64,000 bases of DNA from contig CAJWQJ010000006.1 of the NCBI GenBank assembly GCA_913045315.1, forward strand, positions 1 through 64,000. The letters are read 5' to 3'. Position 1 is the first letter of the stretch. Each line of letters begins with the position of its first letter. The position numbers and the translations under genes are program-made. Shown here in pieces: positions 51,134 to 59,379 of this stretch. The notes beneath the pieces were generated by a model. The model saw only the letters and a list, made by a program, of their open reading frames with translations, ran no database searches and was not told the origin of the DNA. Source of the stretch: an uncultured Chloroflexota bacterium (GTDB lineage: Bacteria; Chloroflexota; Dehalococcoidia; Lucifugimonadales; UBA1127).

Positions 51134-52402
51134 TCAATCAATATTTGAAAAACTATCCGGGGACAATTCATTTATTGGACACGATTTTTGAGTTCCATTA
51201 CTCATATTCTTTACTTGTGCTAAGCCAGAATCTATCTCATTTTGACCAATGATTATTACATATGAAGCCTTCATTGATTCTGCGTAGCGCATTTGTCCAC
51301 GCAAACTTCTTCCATCAGGTGCTATTACTATGTTCATTCCTTCATTTCGAAGACTTGAGGCAATTTTAATAACTTCTAATGATGCAGGAGAACCAATATG
51401 AATCATTATTGCGTCAGGAATAAGTTCCTTTATAACAAAATTTTTATTTGTCCTGAGTTCTCCAACAATTCTTTCTATACCTGAACCAAATCCTATACCA
51501 GGAACAGGTTTGGAACCTAACTCTTCCATCAAACCATCATATCTTCCACCACCAAGAAGTGCAGTTTGTGAACCGCTTTCTTGTGGATGAACTTCAAAAA
51601 CAGTTTTAGTATAATAATCGAGTCCACGCACTAAACGAGGATTGATAATATAATTAATATTAAGAGAATCCAAGTAAGACAAAAGTCTATTCCAGTGTTC
51701 ATCACATTCAGTGCAAAGATAATCAACAGTATGGGGAGAATCACCAATCATTTGTTGACACAAATAATCTGTACGTTTGCAATCAAGAAGTCTTAATGGA
51801 TTCTTGGAAAATCTCAATCTGCAATCTTCGCATATATCATCCAACCTTTTTTTATAGAATTCGACTAATGCATTAACAAACATTGGTCGGCAGCTTTTGT
51901 CACCAATGTTATTAATCATGAATTGCATTTTGGAAATTCCTGCAGAATATAAATATTGATAAGCAAGTTCAATAATTTCAGCATCAATTATTGGACTGCC
52001 ATCTCCAATTGCTTCAAGGCCAAATTGATGGTGTTGTCTAAATCTTCCACGCTGAGGACGTTCGTACCTAAAAGCAGGAGCAATGTAATATAAACGTACA
52101 GGCTGTGGTAGTGTGTGCATTCCGTGTTCAATATATGCTCTGCATATTGAAGCTGTACCTTCAGGTCGTAAGGTCAAAGAATCTCCGCCCCTATCGAGAA
52201 ATGTGTACATTTCTTTCTCGACAATATCCGTACCTTCTCCAACCCCTCTAAGAAAGAGATCAGTATCTTCAAACATAGGAGTATCTATTTTTTTATAATT
52301 GTATTTTGTAGCAATATTTTCAGCACTTTGAACTATATGATGCCAATATGGCTGCAATTCGGGTAAAATATCCTGAGTACCTCGAGGCGATCTGTACCTC
52401 AC
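51134..52402 (-). CDS. hisS: Histidyl-tRNA synthetase
   Basis: The product has 422 residues. RGTQDILPEL is the opening motif, RPEGTASICRAY and PAFRYERPQRGRFRQHHQFG are motif 2. LVRGLDYYTKTVFEV and GGGRYDGL are the HisA and motif 3 segments, and the C-terminal anticodon domain begins PDAIMIHIG. A cysteine-rich insertion (CEDC, CTECDEHW) may bind zinc, as in many bacterial enzymes. It charges tRNA-His. ATG at 52402. It appears monocistronic, with a tiny independent gene downstream. Confidence 0.97.
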   Translation of the reverse strand: MRYRSPRGTQDILPELQPYWHHIVQSAENIATKYNYKKIDTPMFEDTDLFLRGVGEGTDIVEKEMYTFLDRGGDSLTLRPEGTASICRAYIEHGMHTLPQPVRLYYIAPAFRYERPQRGRFRQHHQFGLEAIGDGSPIIDAEIIELAYQYLYSAGISKMQFMINNIGDKSCRPMFVNALVEFYKKRLDDICEDCRLRFSKNPLRLLDCKRTDYLCQQMIGDSPHTVDYLCTECDEHWNRLLSYLDSLNINYIINPRLVRGLDYYTKTVFEVHPQESGSQTALLGGGRYDGLMEELGSKPVPGIGFGSGIERIVGELRTNKNFVIKELIPDAIMIHIGSPASLEVIKIASSLRNEGMNIVIAPDGRSLRGQMRYAESMKASYVIIIGQNEIDSGLAQVKNMSNGTQKSCPINELSPDSFSNID

Positions 52403-52544
52403 GCAAAACTCCTTTAATTAGCAACGAACATAGTTAGCATATAGCAATATAAAGATAGACGTAAAGTCAGATTGACATGAATTACTATCAAGCTTATCCT
52501 TTTCTGGCTTTAAAACCTTAAACTTTGTCACCCAAGGAGTTGCT

Positions 52545-53255
52545 ATGCCTGCGAAAGATATTATTGCTGCAGTACGAAAAGATAATAGAGTTAACCTCAC
52601 AGAAATTGAGTCTAAACTACTACTCTCAGAAGCTGGAATACCTGTTGTCGAAACAAAACTAGCTACTTCTAAGGAAGATGCTGTCAAAATTGCTGAGGAA
52701 TTAGGGTATCCGGTTGTACTGAAAATAGCCTCATCTGAAATACTTCACAAAAGTGACATTGGCGGAGTAAAACTTGGTTTGGAAACCGAGTCAAGTGTAC
52801 TTGAAGCCTACGATGAAATAATTTCTAATGCCAGAAAACACGAACCAGATGCGAAAGTTGACGGAGTATCGGTTCAACGTGCCGTTAAAACAGGAGTTGA
52901 AATCATTATTGGTTCATCAAAAGATGCTCAATTCGGACCATTTGTAATGTTTGGGCTTGGTGGAGTTTTTGTAGAAGTATTGAAAGATGTAACTTTTAGA
53001 ATCGTTCCTCTTGAGCTTAGGGATGCGAAAGAAATGATTCAGGAAATTAAAGGTTATCCTCTACTTGAAGGGTACCGTGGCAGTGCTCCTTCTGATATCA
53101 ATGCAATAGAAGAATCAATAATTAAATTATCAAATTTTCTTAATGAGAATGATGATATTAAAGAGCTAGATCTTAATCCTATATTTGTATATGAGAAGGG
53201 ATTAACTGCAGTTGATGCTCGAGTAATTCTTGAAGAAGACGCAGGCAAAATCTAA
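52545..53255 (+). CDS. ADP-forming acyl-CoA synthetase, beta subunit (ATP-grasp)
   Basis: The product has 236 residues. LTEIESKLLLSEAGIPVVET starts the ATP-grasp_5 domain. YPVVLKIASSEILHKSDIGG supplies the ATP contacts, and FGPFVMFGLGGVFVEVLKDV and ELDLNPIFVYEKG the metal and catalytic positions. It binds ATP and, with an alpha subunit, makes acyl-CoA through a phospho-histidine. No alpha gene is adjacent; the candidates are at 21741 and 38216. AAGGAG lies before the ATG. An OsmC gene follows at 50 bases. Confidence 0.92.
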   Translation: MPAKDIIAAVRKDNRVNLTEIESKLLLSEAGIPVVETKLATSKEDAVKIAEELGYPVVLKIASSEILHKSDIGGVKLGLETESSVLEAYDEIISNARKHEPDAKVDGVSVQRAVKTGVEIIIGSSKDAQFGPFVMFGLGGVFVEVLKDVTFRIVPLELRDAKEMIQEIKGYPLLEGYRGSAPSDINAIEESIIKLSNFLNENDDIKELDLNPIFVYEKGLTAVDARVILEEDAGKI

Positions 53256-53305
53256 AACCTCTTTGCTTATTTAATAAACTTTTTATTGATTATAAAAGGA
53301 GTATA

Positions 53306-53707
53306 ATGGCACAAATTCGAGCAGAATTTCAAGATGGAAAACGAATAGTTTTTACTGCTAGGGAAAGATCATTTGTAAATGTAAGAGAGACACGAGACGA
53401 TGGACCGATCGGATTTTCATCCAGTGAGCTCCTGCTTATGGCTCTTGGAAACTGTAGCTTAGGAATATTAACAAATCATGATCTCTTGAAAGATATGCCA
53501 TTAAAAAAAGCAACCGCAATTTTAGAATCTGGCAACTCTCAAAATCCAAGCCGATTTGATAACATAAAATTAAATATAGAACTTGAACTTGAAGATTCAT
53601 CTCTACATAACCAAGAAGATACATTAGAAAGAATTGCTGACAACTGTCCTGTGGGAAACACGTTAAAATTCTCACCAGAGATTACGGTTAAAGTAACTTT
53701 AAAATAA
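53306..53707 (+). CDS. OsmC family protein
   Basis: The product has 133 residues. GFSSSELLLMALGNCSLGIL contains the first conserved Cys, and ERIADNCPVGNTL the second; together they form the peroxide-reducing pair of OsmC/Ohr proteins. It detoxifies organic hydroperoxides with a thiol donor. AAAGGAG precedes the ATG. It sits in a plus-strand series beta subunit - osmC - cofE, perhaps one transcript. Confidence 0.9.
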   Translation: MAQIRAEFQDGKRIVFTARERSFVNVRETRDDGPIGFSSSELLLMALGNCSLGILTNHDLLKDMPLKKATAILESGNSQNPSRFDNIKLNIELELEDSSLHNQEDTLERIADNCPVGNTLKFSPEITVKVTLK

Positions 53708-53741
53708 CCAAACTGAATCGGGTTTAAATTAAGGAAAAAAC

Positions 53742-54503
53742 ATGAGCAGTTATCCTAATTTTAGCGTCATTGGAATAACTAATATCCCAGAGGTAAAAAC
53801 TGGAGACAATCTTGCAAATATTATTGACGCTTCTGCAAAGCAACAGGGAACTCCTATTCAAAATAATGACATCCTCGTTATTGCACAAAAAATAGTTTCA
53901 AAGGCAGAAGGGTTATTAATTGACCTTAATACTATTGACCCTTCTCCATTTGCCAAACAGATCGCAGAACAATGGGATAAGGATGCAAGACATGTCGAAG
54001 TAGTATTACGAGAGAGTCGCAGAATAGTAAGAATGGGCCATGGTGTTTTAATTACCGAAACCCATCATGGATTTATTTGTGCAAATTCAGGAGTTGACGC
54101 ATCAAATCTTCCAGGTGAAGAAATTGTAAGTCCGTTACCTCCAGACCCAGACAATTCCGCCAGAATAATAAGAGACGATTTTAAAAAAATATCAGGTCAA
54201 AATGTTGGTGTTATTATTGCTGATACCTTCGGAAGACCTTGGAGAGAAGGCACTACAAACATAGCTATAGGCATAGCTGGAATTAACCCTTTAATCGATT
54301 ATAGAGGACTATATGATATCCATGGAAGAGAAATGCATGTTTCTATATCAGCAATTGCAGATGAAATAGCTGGGGCAACTGAAATAGTTATGGCAAAAAC
54401 TGCTAAAATTCCAGCCGCTTTGTTGAGAGGTTTGGAATATGATTCAACTTCTCACAGTATAAGTGAAATGATTCGATCACCAGAAAATGACCTTTTTAGA
54501 TAA
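53742..54503 (+). CDS. cofE: Coenzyme F420-0:L-glutamate ligase
   Basis: The product has 253 residues. ILVIAQKIVSKAEG opens the family core, ESRRIVRMGHGVLITETHHGFICANSGVDASN is the long signature (quoted in parts), and IIADTFGRPWREGTTNIAIG is the GTP/metal region. It adds glutamate to F420-0 using GTP. It explains the many F420 enzymes in this window. AAGGA is six bases before the ATG. No other F420 genes (cofC, D, G, H) are visible here. Confidence 0.96.
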   Translation: MSSYPNFSVIGITNIPEVKTGDNLANIIDASAKQQGTPIQNNDILVIAQKIVSKAEGLLIDLNTIDPSPFAKQIAEQWDKDARHVEVVLRESRRIVRMGHGVLITETHHGFICANSGVDASNLPGEEIVSPLPPDPDNSARIIRDDFKKISGQNVGVIIADTFGRPWREGTTNIAIGIAGINPLIDYRGLYDIHGREMHVSISAIADEIAGATEIVMAKTAKIPAALLRGLEYDSTSHSISEMIRSPENDLFR

Positions 54504-54593
54504 TCACAGTACATATCCAACTAAACTTGGTATTTATCATGTACAATATGCACTTGACCAACACAAACTCTAATAGAAAAGCGAGACTCTTAT

Positions 54594-55208
54594 ATGAAAA
54601 TCGGAATTATCTCAGACACTCACCTACCTAATAAACTTTTTGGAGCTTGGGATGTAATACTTGAACATCTTAAAGATGTAGACTTGATATTACATGCAGG
54701 AGACATCCAATCAGCAAGTGTCTTAGATTCACTAGAAAATGTAGCTCCAGTCGTAGCAGCATTGGGTAACAATGACCTTGGACCTTTAGAGCAAGATCCT
54801 CGTGTGAAACCTACCCAAGTCATCGAAATCGAAGGATGGATTATAGGAATAATTCACGACCTTGAACCTGAAGATCGTCCTATCGAACAATTGATCTCAA
54901 ACCATTTTGGAACACATCTTGACATTGTTATATCTGGGCATACCCATTGGGAAAAATTAGAGTTACGTAATGGTATTATTCATATAAACCCAGGAAGTCC
55001 AAATCTACCCCATAATTACTCGCACAGACTGGGAATTGTTGGAATAATTGATATTAAAGGTCAACATTTAAATGCTGAATTAGTTCATTTAGGTGACCTT
55101 CCTGACCTCGTAAATCCTAGCTTAAAGGGGCTAGTAATGAATGCTACCAAAACTGATGAAGGCATACGAGTCAATGGATTAGCAAACTTCAAACCTACTG
55201 GAATTTAG
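54594..55208 (+). CDS. YfcE/MJ0936-type metallophosphoesterase
   Basis: The product has 204 residues. GIISDTHLPN is the first metal motif, LILHAGDIQS the second, ALGNNDLG the third (Asn in place of the usual His or Cys), IGIIHDLE the His, and ISGHTHWE the GHxH. INPGSPNLP closes the site. The family hydrolyses phosphodiesters, including cyclic nucleotides, in vitro. It has no adjacent gene that suggests a substrate, and overlaps the tenA-type gene tail to tail by four bases. Confidence 0.9.
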   Translation: MKIGIISDTHLPNKLFGAWDVILEHLKDVDLILHAGDIQSASVLDSLENVAPVVAALGNNDLGPLEQDPRVKPTQVIEIEGWIIGIIHDLEPEDRPIEQLISNHFGTHLDIVISGHTHWEKLELRNGIIHINPGSPNLPHNYSHRLGIVGIIDIKGQHLNAELVHLGDLPDLVNPSLKGLVMNATKTDEGIRVNGLANFKPTGI

Positions 55209-55885
55209 CTTATTGGCCACCGCTCTTCTTTCCAGGCCATATCCCAAAATAAATACTCATACTGACAGCTTTTAGAAAAGACATCTACCATTTCCTGTTT
55301 AGATTCAGCAGCTGACCTATCAGCACATTGATTAACCATTCCCTTACAAATTTCTACTAGATCCCGGAAATCATTGGACGAATATTGTTCAATGAAATTG
55401 TCATACCTTTTATCTCTATCTATAGTTGAAATATTTACCTTAAGACGAAGACCGACATCATAAAATCCCCACATGCACGGAAGAAGACTCGCTAAAAGCT
55501 CGTGGTATCCACCAATTGAACCAGTTCTCAAGAGAAAATCCGTATAAGCACTACAAGTAGGAGATTTTCTTTCACTTTCTAGTTCTAATTCTGATATTCC
55601 AAATTCCTTAGCAAAATTCCTGTGTAAATCCATTTCTGTAGAAAAAGTTTCATATGCGAGATTAGAAAATTGCATAGAGGAACGAATATCAGGGGATTTA
55701 ACAACCGCAATTGAAAATAATTTTCCATAATCAATTAAAAATAAATAATCCTGTTTTACCCAATACATAAATTTGCTTATCGGTAATGTATTATCTTGAA
55801 TACCTTGGATAAAAGGATGTTCATATTGAGCATCCCATATCTTTTTACCTGTTAAAAAAAGTTGATCAGTAAACAATTCAGACAA
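55205..55885 (-). CDS. tenA: TenA/THI-4 family aminopyrimidine hydrolase
   Basis: The product has 226 residues, a helix bundle. FMYWVKQDYLFLIDYGKLF has the Asp that binds the pyrimidine amino group. LLPCMWGFYDVGLRL holds the catalytic Cys, and WDMAWKEERWP near the end the Glu. Such proteins hydrolyse aminopyrimidines in thiamine salvage or break thiamine itself. The start is TTG five bases after GGAGG. It follows tilS by 19 bases; both are on the minus strand. Assignment to a particular TenA subclass is uncertain. Confidence 0.88.
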   Translation of the reverse strand: MSELFTDQLFLTGKKIWDAQYEHPFIQGIQDNTLPISKFMYWVKQDYLFLIDYGKLFSIAVVKSPDIRSSMQFSNLAYETFSTEMDLHRNFAKEFGISELELESERKSPTCSAYTDFLLRTGSIGGYHELLASLLPCMWGFYDVGLRLKVNISTIDRDKRYDNFIEQYSSNDFRDLVEICKGMVNQCADRSAAESKQEMVDVFSKSCQYEYLFWDMAWKEERWPIS

Positions 55886-55904
55886 TTAAACCTCCAAAGA
55901 TATT

Positions 55905-57326
55905 TCAATTCAATTCAGAGAATTCCACTCTAAGCACCATAGAAGCGTTCATACCCACCTTAGCCCATTCTGAAATACGATGTTTTACTACCCATATAAT
56001 ACCTTGAGAAGACTCAATAACAGGAATATTTTTCCTCTCATGTTTCTCTAAATAATTATCGATGAAATAATCCTTTAACTTCTTATGCCCTTTCATTCCC
56101 AATGGGTTAAAAAAATCGCCTTTATTATTGAATCTTATAAGTAATTTTTCATTTGCAAGACCAATATCAAAAAATTCAACATTTGGATCAACACTAAACT
56201 CATATGGGTAATTTACAATAGAGCAATCAATCATGAAATTATTAAAGAAACTGACACCAGGGATTTTTAAATCTACACATTCATCATTGCTATTGCTGAC
56301 AATTTCCTGATCTTCGTTTTTTCTATCAATTATAATTGACCTATGATTATTTCTTGCAATAAGCCCATCTGGAAGGTCAATTGACCTTCCAGATGGGCCT
56401 ATTGCAACATCCAAAATTAAATCATTAAGTAATTCAGACAACATGCCAGAATAACTTAATGATTCAAAAGATCGCATTATAATATATCTTTGTATAGAGA
56501 CATCTAAATCCAAAAACTTCAATCGATCTATTACAACTTTCCCTTTATCTAATAAAACGGATTCATCCCAAGCTTTAAACACTGCTTTATTTATAAAATT
56601 TAAATCATGTTTTACACTTCTAGATAATCGATTAATAGCATCACCAATTTTTGGATTCATTTCGCGTAAAGAAGGTGAGATTTTGTGCCGAATAAAATTT
56701 CTTGGAGTTATCAAATCATTATTTGTATAATCAATCAAAGGGTTGATTTCAATCAATTTACAATACAATTCAATATCTAAACGATTAATTTCCAGTAGTG
56801 GACGTATTAATTTAATTTTATCTTCTTTAAAAGCTTTGAGTTCTCCCTCATAACTCATACCTACTAAGCCCTGAAGAGCAGAACCTCTTATAATGTGCAA
56901 AAGTATAGTTTCAATTTGATCATCCTGATTATGACCAGTCGCAATGTATTTGGCTCCTATTTCCCTTGCCTTTGAAATTAAAGAGTCATACCGTGCTCGT
57001 CTTGCAGCATCCTCAGGAGAATAATGCTTTAATAATCTAGTAATTTCATTGCTAACATTGCATGTATAAAAATTATCAATCCCTAAAACAGATGCAAATT
57101 TTTCAACATATTTAGCATCAATTTCAGAATTTTCGCGTAAACCATGATCAATATACATAACTTCTATATCAAAATTATAGATATTCTTCAAATTTGCTAA
57201 CACATGTAATAGCACACTTGAATCAGGCCCACCAGAAACTCCAAGCAAAACAACCGAATCCAAAAGTTGGATATCAGCTAATACAGAACTAACTTTATCA
57301 TTGATTTTTTGTATGTGTTCAAACAT
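55905..57326 (-). CDS. tilS: tRNA(Ile)-lysidine synthetase
   Basis: The product has 473 residues. VVLLGVSGGPDSSVLLHVL is the ATP-pyrophosphatase P-loop (SGGPDS). DHGLRENSEIDAKYVE, AARRARYDSL and ATGHNQDDQIETILLHIIRGS complete the TilS signature. The C-terminal domain runs from about residue 380. It modifies C34 of tRNA-Ile(CAT) to lysidine. ATG 57326 follows GGTGG. A 54-bp palindrome lies within the gene at 56354-56407 without disturbing the frame. It is downstream of the CorC-like gene by 27 bases. Confidence 0.96.
   Translation of the reverse strand: MFEHIQKINDKVSSVLADIQLLDSVVLLGVSGGPDSSVLLHVLANLKNIYNFDIEVMYIDHGLRENSEIDAKYVEKFASVLGIDNFYTCNVSNEITRLLKHYSPEDAARRARYDSLISKAREIGAKYIATGHNQDDQIETILLHIIRGSALQGLVGMSYEGELKAFKEDKIKLIRPLLEINRLDIELYCKLIEINPLIDYTNNDLITPRNFIRHKISPSLREMNPKIGDAINRLSRSVKHDLNFINKAVFKAWDESVLLDKGKVVIDRLKFLDLDVSIQRYIIMRSFESLSYSGMLSELLNDLILDVAIGPSGRSIDLPDGLIARNNHRSIIIDRKNEDQEIVSNSNDECVDLKIPGVSFFNNFMIDCSIVNYPYEFSVDPNVEFFDIGLANEKLLIRFNNKGDFFNPLGMKGHKKLKDYFIDNYLEKHERKNIPVIESSQGIIWVVKHRISEWAKVGMNASMVLRVEFSELN
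56354..56407. repeat. 54-bp near-perfect palindrome inside tilS
   Basis: Two arms of 27 bases (56354-56380 and 56381-56407) are complementary except at one pair (56362 with 56399). The innermost 18 pairs are perfect, with core CCAGATGGGC repeated inverted. On the minus strand it encodes part of tilS (IGPSGRSIDLPDGLIA), which fits the usual TilS sequence, so it is not a foreign insertion. No T-run follows, so it is not a terminator for tilS. Confidence 0.85.
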
Positions 57327-57353
57327 ATTCCACCAGTCAGAATTTCTACTAAC

Positions 57354-58646
57354 TTAGTTATTAAGATCATCATTTTGAACTAACGATTCAGTAGGAATTA
57401 TAATTCTAACTCGTCCAACCCTCATTCCGCGCATTCGAGAAATAGACATTTGAATCTCACCTAATCTGTATTCATCACCTATTACTGGGATTCTACCCAA
57501 AACTTCGACTAGGAATCCTCCTAAGGTTTCATATTCTCCATCTGGAATTAATATATCTAACCGGTCATTAACATCTGTAATACGTGCACCACCATCAACT
57601 AAATACGTTGTGTCATTCAATACAAAGAAATCTTCATCGGCAAGTATATCCTCATTAATAGGACCCATAACTTCTTCAAACAATTGGGTCATAGTAGCTA
57701 TGCCAGCTATTTGGCCAAACTCATCAACTGCAACAACCATTTCTTGTCCTGATCTTTGCAATTCACCAAGTAGATCAACAACTGGTTTAGTTTCAGGAAC
57801 GAATATTACAGGTCGACTAAGAGTAGTGACATCACTATTTTCTGCAATTCTTTTGCTAGAAAACTCTCTTAAAACATCTTTACTACTTAGAACTGCAACA
57901 ATATCATTCTCATCTTTTGAACTTGAAACAGGGAATCTGGAATGTGGAAACTTTGCAAATATGTCAAAAAATTCATCTAATGTTGTGCCACGTTCAATAA
58001 ATACTAACTCTATTCTAGGAGTCATCACTTCACGAATCTGCCGATCACCGAATCTGAACACTCTATCAAGTAAATTTGCTTCAACTTCTGTGATAGCTCC
58101 AGAATCACGGACTAACATTATCATAGAACGTAATTCATCTTCAGTAACTTGCCTTGAATCACTTGATCCAAATATGACTAGTATTCTTTTAGAAATAAAA
58201 TTAAGGACCCCTGTAATTGGGTAAAGTATTCTTCTGAGAATCCAAATAGGTCTGGCAAATATAATTGTTACTATATCTGGGTAACGAACACCTATAGATT
58301 TTGGAATAGCTTCCCCAAATAGCAACAAAATAGATGTGACTGCAAACGTAGCTAACAAAACTGCTTGTTGTTGATTAGAAACTATACTTAAAGCAATTGC
58401 AGTAGCAAGTGCAGCAGCAGCCGTATTAACAAGATTATTTATCAACAGTATCGTGGGTAAATATGCTTCAGGGTTTTCAACTAACTGGGACGCAGTTTTA
58501 GCTCCCGAAACTCCTCTCCTGACCATTGCACGAACCTTTGCTCTATGTAACGAGAGTAAAGCTGCTTCCGAGCCAGATATCATTGCTGAGAGAATTACAC
58601 ACAGAACAAGAAGGGTAATATAAAGGCCTGTCGGCTCCTGTTCCAT
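57354..58646 (-). CDS. HlyC/CorC (CNNM) family membrane protein
   Basis: The product has 430 residues. The DUF21/CNNM domain has four hydrophobic segments (VLCVILSAMISGSEAALLSL and LLATFAVTSILLLFGEAIPK quoted in part). Two CBS domains follow, with MTPRIELVFIERGTTL and VVAVDEFGQIAGIATMTQL. A C-terminal CorC_HlyC domain (DGGARITDVNDRL) ends it. Members transport or regulate Mg2+ or Co2+, or act as hemolysin-like accessories. ATG 58646. It is upstream of tilS and downstream of tmk. Confidence 0.92.
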   Translation of the reverse strand: MEQEPTGLYITLLVLCVILSAMISGSEAALLSLHRAKVRAMVRRGVSGAKTASQLVENPEAYLPTILLINNLVNTAAAALATAIALSIVSNQQQAVLLATFAVTSILLLFGEAIPKSIGVRYPDIVTIIFARPIWILRRILYPITGVLNFISKRILVIFGSSDSRQVTEDELRSMIMLVRDSGAITEVEANLLDRVFRFGDRQIREVMTPRIELVFIERGTTLDEFFDIFAKFPHSRFPVSSSKDENDIVAVLSSKDVLREFSSKRIAENSDVTTLSRPVIFVPETKPVVDLLGELQRSGQEMVVAVDEFGQIAGIATMTQLFEEVMGPINEDILADEDFFVLNDTTYLVDGGARITDVNDRLDILIPDGEYETLGGFLVEVLGRIPVIGDEYRLGEIQMSISRMRGMRVGRVRIIIPTESLVQNDDLNN

Positions 58647-58741
58647 ATAGTACTAAAACTCCACTCGAATAAGTTGACGGATGCTATCACTGTTCCTTAT
58701 CAATGTCAAAAAAACAACTCTTTAGCTAATTATATTTCATA

Positions 58742-59377
58742 CTATCTATCATGTAATTTTTCCAAAACTTTTTGCAAAATATGATGAGCAATTTCGTTCT
58801 TCTGTAAACTTGCATCAATTATAATCCAGCGATTAGGATCTGCTTTTGATAACTCCAAATATCCCTTACGTACTTTTTCGTGAAAATTATCTCCACTAGA
58901 AAAATCTATTCGGGTATCTTCTGATTCAAATCTATCTCCATAAATATTATTTCTTCTTTGAAGAGAAACTTCTGTTGGCAAATCAAGCAATATAGTCAAA
59001 TCAGGTAAAACACCTTCAATAGAAAATGAATTAACTTTTTTTAACATTTTTATATCTAGACCTCTACCATATCCTTGATATGCTAAAGTGGAATCAAAAA
59101 AACGATCACATATAACTATTCTTCCAGATTTTAGTTCTGGAAGAATAAACTCATTAATTAATTGTGTTCTTGCAGCAAAAAAAAGAAAGGCCTCAGATAA
59201 TGGGTTAATTTCTTTTGGGCCATATTTTACTAGCTTTCGAATACGTTTCCCTAATTCGCTAGATCCAGGCTCAACATAGTCTTCCACCTCAAATCCTTTG
59301 AGAATTAGAGATTTTTTAAGAAGTCTAATCTGAGTAGTTTTACCTGCAGCTTCTCCTCCTTCAAATGTAATAAACAG
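58742..59377 (-). CDS. tmk: Thymidylate kinase, probable CTG start
   Basis: The product has 211 residues. The P-loop is FEGGEAAGKTT; DRFFDSTLAYQGYGRG is the nucleoside site, LLDLPTEVSLQRR and YGDRFESEDTRIDF the LID. It phosphorylates dTMP. A shorter GTG start at 59287 would delete the P-loop. The frame is open to a stop at 59393-59395 and holds no ATG, GTG or TTG before the P-loop. CTG 59377 is nine bases after GGAGG (59391-59387), so it is the likely start. It is two bases downstream of the R3H ATPase stop. Confidence 0.93.
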   Translation of the reverse strand: MFITFEGGEAAGKTTQIRLLKKSLILKGFEVEDYVEPGSSELGKRIRKLVKYGPKEINPLSEAFLFFAARTQLINEFILPELKSGRIVICDRFFDSTLAYQGYGRGLDIKMLKKVNSFSIEGVLPDLTILLDLPTEVSLQRRNNIYGDRFESEDTRIDFSSGDNFHEKVRKGYLELSKADPNRWIIIDASLQKNEIAHHILQKVLEKLHDR

Positions 59378-59379
59378 AA

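Noticed and set aside
56354-56407. Rickettsia-style palindromic element inserted in tilS
   Set aside because: The encoded residues match the usual TilS C-terminal pattern, so nothing appears to have been added.
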